Below are positions 6,998 to 14,303 of a stretch of DNA of 23,123 bases, in pieces. Each line of letters begins with the position of its first letter. Positions within the stretch are counted from its first letter, which is position 1. The notes beneath the pieces are model-generated. The model was not told where the DNA came from and searched no databases. It saw only the letters and a program-made list of their open reading frames with translations. The stretch spans positions 1 to 23,123 of the forward strand of contig JAEWCY010000118.1 in NCBI GenBank assembly GCA_023390395.1, read 5' to 3'. Both the position numbers and the translations under genes were made by a program. The stretch comes from Pseudomonadota bacterium (GTDB taxonomy: Bacteria; Desulfobacterota; Desulfovibrionia; Desulfovibrionales; Desulfovibrionaceae).

Positions 6998-7819
6998 ATG
7001 GGCGGATTCCTCGCCTTCCTGCTGTCCCGGGCCACCGGGCTTGAAGCCTTCGTCCTCCTCCAGGCCGGCTACCTGATCCTGGGCCTGGCCGGACTCGCCA
7101 TCGTTTACGGCGGCGCCCGGCGCGACCTGGCCGGCGATCCGCGCCGCAAGGCCTACCTCCTGATCTTCCTGGCCGCCCTGCCCCTGGGCCTGGTCGGGGC
7201 GCGGCTCATTCCCATCGTCCAGGACGCCCTGCTCGCCGGCCGCCTGACCTGGGGCCTCGTGGCCTCGGGGGGCTTAGTCTTCTACGGCGGGGCCTTGGCC
7301 GTTCTCGGCGCGCTGCGCCTGGGCTGCCGCCTGGCCGGACTTTCTCCCTGGCCCCTGGTGGACGCCGTGTGCCGCTACGCGCCCCTTGGCCACGCCTTCG
7401 GCCGGCTGGGCTGCTTTTTCGGCGGCTGCTGCTACGGCGCGGTCACCCACGGCCCCCTGGGCATCCGCTTTCCGGCCGGCTCGCCGGCCTTCCTGCAGCA
7501 CAAGGCCGGCGGGCTCCTGGCCGCCGGGGCCGTGGCCTCGCTGCCGGTGCATCCCTCCCAGCTCTACGAAGCCCTGGGCGATCTGGCGCTCTTCGGCCTG
7601 CTCCAGCTCGCCCGCGCCCGCCGGGGCGGCTTGCCGCCGGGACGCCTGGCCACGCTCTATCTCGTCGGTTACGCCCTGCTGCGCTTCAGCCTGGAGTTCT
7701 GGCGCGGCGACGCCATACGGGGCGTCTATTACGGCCTGTCCACCTCGCAGTACGTGGCCCTGGCCGTGTCGGCCGGGGCGGCAGTGATCCTGTTGCGGCC
7801 GGAGGAACGAGTGCGGTAG
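6998..7819 (+). CDS. Lgt-like (prolipoprotein diacylglyceryl transferase family) membrane protein
   Basis: A 273-residue polytopic membrane protein with the Lgt family plan. SGGLVFYGG (residues 90-98) matches the HGG loop, and GRLGCFFGGCCYG (135-147) the signature loop. HPSQLYE (185-191) and GYALLRFSLEFWRGD (224-238) follow. Lgt transfers diacylglycerol from phosphatidylglycerol to the lipobox Cys of prolipoproteins. Compared with E. coli Lgt, Arg143, Tyr235, Arg239 and Glu243 are kept (Arg136, Tyr225, Arg229, Glu233). The essential His103 is Tyr96, however, and Asn146 is Cys139. It may therefore be a paralogue with another substrate rather than the housekeeping enzyme. It follows a cysteine-rich exported peptide by 24 bases. 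The start at 6998 lacks a clear ribosome binding site. Confidence 0.85.
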   Translation: MGGFLAFLLSRATGLEAFVLLQAGYLILGLAGLAIVYGGARRDLAGDPRRKAYLLIFLAALPLGLVGARLIPIVQDALLAGRLTWGLVASGGLVFYGGALAVLGALRLGCRLAGLSPWPLVDAVCRYAPLGHAFGRLGCFFGGCCYGAVTHGPLGIRFPAGSPAFLQHKAGGLLAAGAVASLPVHPSQLYEALGDLALFGLLQLARARRGGLPPGRLATLYLVGYALLRFSLEFWRGDAIRGVYYGLSTSQYVALAVSAGAAVILLRPEERVR

Positions 7820-7918
7820 CCGTCCATCTCCGTGGGATTCGGCGCTTCTACGTCACTTTCTCCCTGAAAAAAGATACCATGTCGCGTCGGCCTCTATGCA
7901 AGGCTACGTGAATCCTGT

Positions 7919-8926
7919 ATGGTTCCTCATATGTTCCATGCCATGCTTCGCCGGCGCTTGCGACGCATGCGGCCCCTGGCCCGGCTTTGGACCATGCTCG
8001 CCGCCCTGCTGCTGTGCCCCGCCCTGGCGGGAGCCACGCTCAAGCAGGCCTCGCTCATTCCCCAATGGGAGCCGCAGGCCCAGTTCGCCGGCTACTACGT
8101 AGCCCTGGCCAAGGGGTTCTACGCCGCGCGGGGCGTGGACATGCGCATCCTGCGCGGCGGCCCGGGCTCGCCGCCGTCGCGGCTTTTGCGCGAGGGCCGG
8201 GCCCAGTTCGGCACCTTCTTTCTGCCCACGGCCATCCGCGACCGGGCCGCCGGCCTGCCCCTGGTCAACCTGGCCCAGTTCGTGCCCCACTCCAACCAGC
8301 TGCTCATCGCCAAAAAATCCGACGGCATCGTCTCCCCGGCCGACCTCGACGGCCGGCGGGTGAGCCTGTGGGGCCCGGAATTCCGCATCGCGCCCGAGGC
8401 GCTCTTTTCGCGCCACGGCCTGCGGGTCACGGAAGTGCCCCAGGGCTACACCGTGGACGTCTTCCTGCGCGGCGGCGTGGCCGCCTGCTCGGCCATGCGC
8501 TACAACGAATACCACGTGCTTATAAACGCCGGTCTGGACCCGGAGGACCTCACGGTCTTCTCCATGGCCGACCTGGGCCTGGACCTGCCCGAGGACGGCC
8601 TCTACACCCTGGAAGGCACCTGGAAGGCCGATCCCGAACTGTGCCTGGCCGTGCGCCGGGCCTCCATCGAGGGCTGGGAGTACGCCTTCGCCCACCCCGA
8701 GGAAGCCCTGGACATCGTCATGAGCCACGTCGCCGCCGCCCACCTGCCCACCAACCGCATGCACCAGAAATGGATGCTCGAGCACATCCGCCAGGCCATG
8801 CTGGCGGACGGCGAAACCATCGGCGGGCTGACCCGGTCCGGCTACACGGCCGCGGCCGGGGCCCTGCTCCAGGCCGGGCTCATCGAAAGCGCGCCCGCCT
8901 ACGAGGACTTCCATGTCGGGGATTGA
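7919..8926 (+). CDS. NMT1/THI5-type ABC transporter substrate-binding protein
   Basis: About 335 residues with an Arg-rich signal peptide (hydrophobic LWTMLAALLLCPALAGA). The mature start, ASLIPQWEPQAQFAGYYVALAKGFY, is the hallmark of the NMT1/THI5 (SsuA/ThiY-like) periplasmic binding family, followed by ARGVDMRILRGGPG and a SPADLDGRRVSLWG domain-2 entry. Members bind pyrimidine precursors, sulfonates or similar small molecules. No permease or ATPase gene is adjacent. Instead its end overlaps the start of a membrane-bound phosphatase by 14 bases, suggesting a sensory role. The start is uncertain, since ATGs at 7919, 7931 and 7943 are all possible and no ribosome binding site is convincing. 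The ligand cannot be predicted. Confidence 0.88.
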   Translation: MVPHMFHAMLRRRLRRMRPLARLWTMLAALLLCPALAGATLKQASLIPQWEPQAQFAGYYVALAKGFYAARGVDMRILRGGPGSPPSRLLREGRAQFGTFFLPTAIRDRAAGLPLVNLAQFVPHSNQLLIAKKSDGIVSPADLDGRRVSLWGPEFRIAPEALFSRHGLRVTEVPQGYTVDVFLRGGVAACSAMRYNEYHVLINAGLDPEDLTVFSMADLGLDLPEDGLYTLEGTWKADPELCLAVRRASIEGWEYAFAHPEEALDIVMSHVAAAHLPTNRMHQKWMLEHIRQAMLADGETIGGLTRSGYTAAAGALLQAGLIESAPAYEDFHVGD

Positions 8927-10865
8927 CGGCCGCCGCCCCGGCCGGGGCCTGGGCTTCAAGCTGGCCCTGTTCGTGCTGGCCAGCACCACGGCCATCTTCG
9001 CCGGGGCCGGGGCCTACTCCTACCACGCGGCCAAGGGCATGCTCCTGGAGCAGGTGCGGGAAAACGCCGTGAACCTCATCCGGGCCGCGGCGGCCCGGCT
9101 GGAGATCCCCCTGGCCGGGGTGGAGCGCATCCCCCGCTACCTGGCCCGCCGCATCGGCCAGGACATGCCCGACGCGGCCGTCCTCGACCGCGCCCTGGAA
9201 GACTTCCTGGCCGGCAACCCCGACGTCTACGGCACGGCCGCGGCCTTCGCCGAAAACGCCTTCCGCCCCGGCCTCGCCCGCTACGCCCCCTACTTCTGCC
9301 GCAAGGACGGCCAGCCGGCCAAGGTGTCCCTGGGCTACGAGGAGCGCTACGACCTGGAGAACTGGTACCTGGCCCCCCGGGTGCTCGGCCGGCCGGTCTG
9401 GAGCGAGCCCTATTTCGACGAATCCGGCGGCGACGTGGTCATGACCACCTACAGCGTGCCCATCTACCGCACCGAGGGGTCCAGGCGGACCTTTCTCGGC
9501 GTGGTCACGGCCGACGTGTCCCTGGAGTGGCTGCGGGCGCAGGTGCGCAAGATCAACATGTACCATTCGGGCTACGCCTTCCTGCTGAGCCGAAACGGCG
9601 TGTTCGTCTCCCACCCGGACAGCCGGCTGATCATGCGCGAGAGCATCTTCTCCCTGGCCGAGGAGGCCGGCAGCCCGGAGCTTCGGGCCGTGGGCCAGGC
9701 CATGACCCGCGGCGGGGAAGGCTTCGCCAGACTGCCGGACTTCGTGCTCGGCAAGCCGGCCTGGCTGGCTTATACGCCCATGCCGGGCACGGGCTGGTCC
9801 ATGGGCGTCATCGTGCCCGAGGCCGAGCTCTACGCCGGGCTGGGGCGCCTGGGCGCCCGGACGGCCGCCATCGCCCTGGCCGGCTTCGTGCTGCTTTTCG
9901 GCGTCGTGGCGCTCATCGCCGCCACCATCACCCGGCCCCTGTCGCGCCTGGCCGCCACGGCCTCGGAGATCGCCAAGGGCAACCTCGACACCCCGGTGCC
10001 CGCTCCGGCCTCGGCCGACGAGGTGGGCCGGCTGTCGCGCTCCTTCGAGCAGATGCGCCTGGCCCTTCGGGACTACATCGCCGACCTCACGGCCACCACC
10101 AAGGCCAAGGAACGCCTGGAGTCCGAGCTCAAGATCGCCCGCAACATCCAGATGAGCTTTCTGCCCAAGCGCTTTCCGCCCTTTCCGGAGATCACGGCCT
10201 TCGAGCTGCACGCCGCCCTGGAGCCGGCCTGGGAGGTGGGCGGCGACCTGTACGACTTCTTCCTCGTGGACGAGGGCCGGCTGCTGTTTTTGGTCGGCGA
10301 CGTGTCGGGCAAGGGCGTGCCGGCGGCGCTGTTCATGGCCGTGACCAAGACCCTGGTCAAGGGCATCGCCGAGCAGGAGTCCGACCCGGCCGAGATCCTG
10401 GCCAAGGTCAACCGGGAGCTGTGCATGGACAACGAGTCCATGCTCTTCGTCACCATGTTCCTGGCCATCCTGGACTTCCGCACCGGCGAGCTGGCCTTTT
10501 CCAACGCCGGGCACAATCCGCCGGCGCTCATCGCCCCGGACGGGGAGGTTTCCTGGCTTGCCCTGCCGCGCGGCGTCTTCCTCGGGATCATGGAGGAGGC
10601 GGCCTACAGGACGAGCCGCCTGGTCCTTGCGCCCGGGACGCGGCTCGTGGCCTTCACCGACGGCGTCACCGAGGCCATGGACCCGGCCCAGCGCCTGTTC
10701 GGCGCGGACCGGCTGCGCGAGACCCTCGCCCGGGCGGCCGGCCTGCCGCCCGAGGTGCTGGACGCGGCGGTCATGGCGGCCGTGCGGGCCTTCGCCGGCG
10801 AAGCGGAACAGGCCGACGACATCACCGTACTGACCCTATTGTACCGGGGCGATCCCATGGCCTGA
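8913..10865 (+). CDS. dCache-HAMP-SpoIIE (PP2C-type) serine phosphatase
   Basis: A 650-residue inner-membrane sensor phosphatase. Transmembrane segment 1 is at about 15-36, followed by a large periplasmic dCache domain (about 40-305, with WYLAP and WSEPYFDE...VPIYR signatures). Transmembrane 2 is at 318-339 and a HAMP linker at about 340-390. A short coil carrying ELKIARNIQMSFLP leads into the SpoIIE/RsbU-type catalytic domain. Metal-binding motifs are EVGGDLYD (442-448), GDVSGKGVPAAL (462-473), NAGHNPP (531-537), TDGVTEAMD (582-590) and QADDIT (633-638). These enzymes dephosphorylate STAS anti-anti-sigma proteins in partner switching. GAGGA at 8903 precedes the ATG. The 14-base overlap with the upstream binding-protein gene indicates coupling. 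A STAS protein lies at 17184. Confidence 0.93.
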   Translation: MSGIDGRRPGRGLGFKLALFVLASTTAIFAGAGAYSYHAAKGMLLEQVRENAVNLIRAAAARLEIPLAGVERIPRYLARRIGQDMPDAAVLDRALEDFLAGNPDVYGTAAAFAENAFRPGLARYAPYFCRKDGQPAKVSLGYEERYDLENWYLAPRVLGRPVWSEPYFDESGGDVVMTTYSVPIYRTEGSRRTFLGVVTADVSLEWLRAQVRKINMYHSGYAFLLSRNGVFVSHPDSRLIMRESIFSLAEEAGSPELRAVGQAMTRGGEGFARLPDFVLGKPAWLAYTPMPGTGWSMGVIVPEAELYAGLGRLGARTAAIALAGFVLLFGVVALIAATITRPLSRLAATASEIAKGNLDTPVPAPASADEVGRLSRSFEQMRLALRDYIADLTATTKAKERLESELKIARNIQMSFLPKRFPPFPEITAFELHAALEPAWEVGGDLYDFFLVDEGRLLFLVGDVSGKGVPAALFMAVTKTLVKGIAEQESDPAEILAKVNRELCMDNESMLFVTMFLAILDFRTGELAFSNAGHNPPALIAPDGEVSWLALPRGVFLGIMEEAAYRTSRLVLAPGTRLVAFTDGVTEAMDPAQRLFGADRLRETLARAAGLPPEVLDAAVMAAVRAFAGEAEQADDITVLTLLYRGDPMA

Positions 10866-10954
10866 GTCCGTGATGCGACGTCACGAACAAGCCATTTGCC
10901 GCAACCTTTCACTAGCGCCGCGTCGATGACTTGTTCATGTATTTGCAAATTCAG

Positions 10955-10983
10955 TTGCGCTCGACGGATTCCTGTCATATATG
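10955..10983 (+). promoter_or_regulatory. possible promoter of the MucR-like gene
   Basis: TTGCGC (10955-10960) is separated by 17 bases from TATATG (10978-10983), within a locally AT-richer 70-base stretch upstream of the ribosome binding site. The -35 is weak (three of six consensus bases), so this is a tentative call. Confidence 0.3.
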
Positions 10984-11011
10984 TAACGAAAGCTGTTCCC
11001 AGGAGAGCAAA

Positions 11012-11413
11012 ATGGAAGATTACCTCAAGGAAGCTCTGGAAATCGTCAAGGCCCAGGCCTCCGTTCGCACCATGACCGATGAAGAAATCACCTCCATGCT
11101 GAAGAACGTGGCCGCCGGCATCCAGGCCGCCGCCGAAGCGGACGCCCTGCCCGCCGAGCCGGCCGCGCCGGCCGTGGACCCGGCCAAGGCCATCAAGGAG
11201 AGCAGCGTCGTCTGCCTGGAATGCGGCAAGTCGTTCAAGGTGCTCACCAAGAAGCACCTGGCCGCCCACGGCATCACGCCCGAGGAATACCGGGCCAAGT
11301 ACGGCTACAAGAAGAACGCCCCCCTGGCCGCCAAGTCCCTGCAGCGCGAGCGCCGCAAGAAGATGAAGGACATGCGCCTGTGGGAACGCCGGCGCAAGCC
11401 CGCCGCCGAATAG
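11012..11413 (+). CDS. Ros/MucR-family zinc-finger transcriptional regulator
   Basis: A 133-residue protein starting at ATG 11012 after AGGAG (11001-11005). The N-terminus is a short acidic helical segment (YLKEALEIVKAQASVRTMTDEEI) followed by an Ala/Pro linker. The zinc finger is VCLECGKSFKVLTKKHLAAH, with Cys68, Cys71, His82 and His86, running into GITPEEYRAKYGY, the standard MucR/Ros DNA-binding block. The tail is strongly basic. Members are bacterial C2H2-like regulators that bind AT-rich DNA and act as global repressors or silencers in alphaproteobacteria; several are known in Desulfovibrio. Monocistronic in appearance. The targets cannot be told from the sequence. Confidence 0.93.
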   Translation: MEDYLKEALEIVKAQASVRTMTDEEITSMLKNVAAGIQAAAEADALPAEPAAPAVDPAKAIKESSVVCLECGKSFKVLTKKHLAAHGITPEEYRAKYGYKKNAPLAAKSLQRERRKKMKDMRLWERRRKPAAE

Positions 11414-11658
11414 CCGCGCCCCTTCCCCGCCCCGGGCGTCGCGAGGCGGCGCGCGGCTGTCGTCCCACGGACGCGGCCGTGCGCCGCCTCCCGGCGCGCC
11501 ACCGGCGTCGACGCGCGCTCCCGCGCCGTCGCACCTCCCGATCCAGCCGGTGTGGCGTCTCTTGGAAACACGCCGGCATTTCCAATAAAAACGCCGGATC
11601 GACATGTCCTGCTCGACGAAAGCGCGTCCTCGCGTTGGGGGCGCGCCACGCGCCCAGC

Positions 11659-12813
11659 TCAGGAATCCGAAGGGATGATGACCATGACCGGATCGGTCAC
11701 GGTTTCGTAATGGGCCAGCTTGGTGATGTGGGCCAGGGCCACGCTCGACAGGGCGTAGCCCTTGGGCAGCACCTTGACCGGCTTGCCGCCCCGCATGACG
11801 AACATGTCCTCGGCCAGGATCATGTTGTCGCGCAGGTTTTTGACGGCCATGGGCACGATGACGTAGCGGCCCTCCTCGCCGAGCGCCTCGCCGAGGGCCG
11901 CCAGCACATCGGGGTCGTAGACGCCCGCGGCCTGGCGCAACTGCTTGTAGGCGTCGGCCTTGGCCTGGCCCGCCGCCACCAGCCGGTCGAAATCCAGCAG
12001 CACCCGCAGGATGCGCGCCCCCAGGGGGATCTCCTTGCCGCGCACGGCGTCGGCGGGAAAGCCGCCGCCGTCGAAATTCTTCTCCTGATAGGCGATGGCC
12101 TTGGCCACTCCGCCCATGCGCGGGATATTCGCCACGAGCCGGGCCGCCACCTCGGCGTGCTGCTGGTAGACGGCCGCGTCGTCGGGCGAAAGGGTCCGGC
12201 CGCGCTCCACCCGGGAGATCAGGTTGTCGGGCAGGGTGATGAAGCCCATGAGGCACAACATGGCCGCCGCCTCGGTCTGCCAGGGGCTGGGGTCGCCGCA
12301 CAGCTTGGCCAGGGGCCGCACGTAGGGCGCGATGCGCGACACCCGGCCGTAGACCTCCGGCCGCAGCAGGGACAGCACTTCCGAAAGCACGCGCAGGCTG
12401 CCGCGAAGCGTGCCTTCCAGAAGCTCGCGCTCGGCCATGACCAGCCGGTACTGCTCCACGGCCGCGGCCAGGGCCGACGTGAGGTTGGGCACTTCGCAAG
12501 GCTTGGTCAGGAAACGGAAGATGTTGCCTTCGTTGACCGCGGCGATGGCCGCCTCGAGCTCGGCGAAGCCGGTGAGCATCACCCGCACCGTGTCCGGCCG
12601 CATCTCGCGCACCTTGGCCAGCACCGTGATGCCGTCCATGCCCGGCATGCGCAGGTCCGACACCACCACGGCGTAGGGCGGGCTGTCCTTGACCTTGGCC
12701 AGCCCGGCCTCGGGCCCCACGGCCGTGTCCACCTCGAACACGCCGTGGAGGTTGCGCCGAAAGCCGGCCAGGATGCGCTCGTCGTCGTCAATGAAAAGCA
12801 CCCGCTTATTCAC
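11659..12813 (-). CDS. response regulator: receiver plus degenerate HD-GYP-like domain
   Basis: A 384-residue protein. The receiver domain (1-120) has all key residues: Asp9/Asp10, phospho-acceptor Asp53 in VVVSDLRMPGMDG, Thr81 and Lys104 (FLTKP). The second half follows the layout of HD-GYP phosphodiesterases and keeps FDGGGFP and GKEIPLGARIL. The catalytic HD pair is missing (the HDIGK position reads LMGFITL, and HHER reads AYQEKN), so c-di-GMP hydrolysis is unlikely. A C-terminal domain of about 80 residues (VPMAVKNLRDNMILAEDMF...) follows. Start GTG 12813 overlaps the upstream gene's stop by 8 bases, after GGGGGA, so the two are coupled. It probably works as a phosphorylation-driven protein-protein switch. 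Confidence 0.85.
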   Translation of the reverse strand: MNKRVLFIDDDERILAGFRRNLHGVFEVDTAVGPEAGLAKVKDSPPYAVVVSDLRMPGMDGITVLAKVREMRPDTVRVMLTGFAELEAAIAAVNEGNIFRFLTKPCEVPNLTSALAAAVEQYRLVMAERELLEGTLRGSLRVLSEVLSLLRPEVYGRVSRIAPYVRPLAKLCGDPSPWQTEAAAMLCLMGFITLPDNLISRVERGRTLSPDDAAVYQQHAEVAARLVANIPRMGGVAKAIAYQEKNFDGGGFPADAVRGKEIPLGARILRVLLDFDRLVAAGQAKADAYKQLRQAAGVYDPDVLAALGEALGEEGRYVIVPMAVKNLRDNMILAEDMFVMRGGKPVKVLPKGYALSSVALAHITKLAHYETVTDPVMVIIPSDS

Positions 12814-14014
12814 CGTTTCCCCCTTGAAGCAGGTTGCGGCAGGCCTCGCGCCAGACCTCGATCCGCCCGGAGAATCCCAGCGCCGCCAGCGCCGCCATGT
12901 CCGGTTCATGGGGCGCGTAGCCGGGATGGACCACCACCAGTTCATGCTCCAGGGCGTTGGCGGCGTGGGTGAAAAGCGCCGTGCGCGCCTCCGGGAATCT
13001 CGCCGGGCGGTGGTGCCCGGCCACGCCCGTGGCCACGGCTTCATCGAAAGCCCACAGTCCGAGCAGATAGCCTCCGACGTCGGCGTGGTCCGCCCCGAGA
13101 ACCGCTTCCTCCGCCGTGAGCATGGCGACGTTGCGCGCCCTGGCCATGGCCAGGACCTCGCCGTAGGGCCCTTCCAGGGCCTGGGCCAGAAGCAGCTTGC
13201 CGATGTCGTGGAGCAGCCCGGCCATGAAGCAGGCGTCCCGGCCGTCCTTGTCCAGGCCCTCGATGCCGGCCAAAAGCCGGGCGAAACGGGCCACGCCCAG
13301 GCTGTGGTCGAACAGGCCGGAAAAGCCGAAGCCCGGGAAACGGGCGGCGTCGATGCGCGCGAAAAGCCCCTGGGCCAGCACCAGGGCGCGCACGGTTTCG
13401 AGCCCGAGCAGGGTCACGGCCTGCTCCACCGAAGCCACCCGCCGCGGCAGGCCGAAAAAGGCCGAGTTGACGAGCTTGAGCAGCCCGGCGGCCAGCCCCA
13501 CGTCCCGGACCAGGATGTCCCCGATGGTCTTGACCGAAGCGTTGGGGGAGCGCAGTTCCTCGGTCAGCTCCGTGAAGACCGACGGCAGGGCCGGCAGGAC
13601 GTCGATGCGGGACACGACCTCGCGCAGCCCCGGATCGGGGAAAAGGCCGGCCAGGCGCAGCAGCCGCTCGATGACGGCCACCAGTTCGCCCGGGCTCAGG
13701 GGCTTGGCCAGGAACTGGTGGGCCGGCTTGACCGAGCGGTAGATGAAATCCCGGTCCGAATGCCCGGACAGGATGACCCGGGCCGTGGCCGGCCAGCGCG
13801 CCCGCACCGTCTCCAGGAATTCCGGCCCGTCCATGCCCGGCATGAGCGCGTCGGCCACGACCACGTCCGCCGGCTCCCGCTCCAGCATGGCCAGGGCCTC
13901 GGCCGCGCCCTGGGCGAAACGCATGTCCCAGGCCTCTCGCCTGTCCCAGAGCATGCGGCGCAGCCCGGCGAGCAGTTCCGGTTCGTCGTCCACGAAGAGG
14001 ATGCTTCGGCGCAT
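12806..14014 (-). CDS. response regulator: receiver plus HDOD domain
   Basis: A 402-residue protein. Its N-terminal receiver (1-122) has Asp9/Asp10, phospho-acceptor Asp55 in VVVADALMPGMDG, Ser83 and Lys104 (FLAKP). From about 130 it carries an HDOD domain (LPALPSVFTEL...VRDVGLAAGLLKLVNSAFFG...LLHDIGKLLLA...AGHHRP), a signalling domain related to HD phosphohydrolases. ATG 14014 was chosen over an in-frame start at 14053 because CGGGAG precedes it and the receiver starts immediately (MRRSILFVDDEPE). It is the first of two overlapping response-regulator genes; no histidine kinase is adjacent. Receiver-HDOD proteins often act with c-di-GMP or stress signalling. The output is unknown. Confidence 0.92.
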   Translation of the reverse strand: MRRSILFVDDEPELLAGLRRMLWDRREAWDMRFAQGAAEALAMLEREPADVVVADALMPGMDGPEFLETVRARWPATARVILSGHSDRDFIYRSVKPAHQFLAKPLSPGELVAVIERLLRLAGLFPDPGLREVVSRIDVLPALPSVFTELTEELRSPNASVKTIGDILVRDVGLAAGLLKLVNSAFFGLPRRVASVEQAVTLLGLETVRALVLAQGLFARIDAARFPGFGFSGLFDHSLGVARFARLLAGIEGLDKDGRDACFMAGLLHDIGKLLLAQALEGPYGEVLAMARARNVAMLTAEEAVLGADHADVGGYLLGLWAFDEAVATGVAGHHRPARFPEARTALFTHAANALEHELVVVHPGYAPHEPDMAALAALGFSGRIEVWREACRNLLQGGNGE

Positions 14015-14303
14015 GGCGGTCTCCCGGGCGAACGCCGCGCCGCCCGGCCCCATGGCCGTCGCGACCGGGCTTCACTGCGGCGGCCCTTTGCCGCATGATA
14101 CCGCATCCGGCAGAAATGAAAAGAACTCGCGCCATGGCGGACACGAGCCGCCGCCCCCCTGGCCGCCGCCTCGGCCACGCCTTCCCTCCGGGGCCCCTCC
14201 CATGGCGCAGGCCGTGACGCCGCCCGCTTGCCAGGCCGGCGCGGCGGCGTGTAGCTTGAAGCCATCCTCCCAACCGGGCCTGCCGCGCCCGAAAGGACGT
14301 TCC

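Noticed and set aside
8880..10514. Minus-strand open frame of 544 codons opposite the SpoIIE phosphatase
   Set aside because: Low-complexity shadow without motif. The plus-strand protein has all metal-binding motifs of the phosphatase family.
10869..10885. Palindrome CGTGA-TGCGACG-TCACG after the SpoIIE gene, CRP/FNR-like
   Set aside because: The spacer is 7 bases instead of 6, no TTGTGA-type flanks are present and it sits about 130 bases before the next gene. Too weak to call an operator.
11414..11658. Intergenic stretch after the MucR-like gene with CGCCGG repeats
   Set aside because: GC-rich repeats are expected by composition. The only inverted repeat (CCGGC...GCCGG) is short, with a long loop and no T tract.
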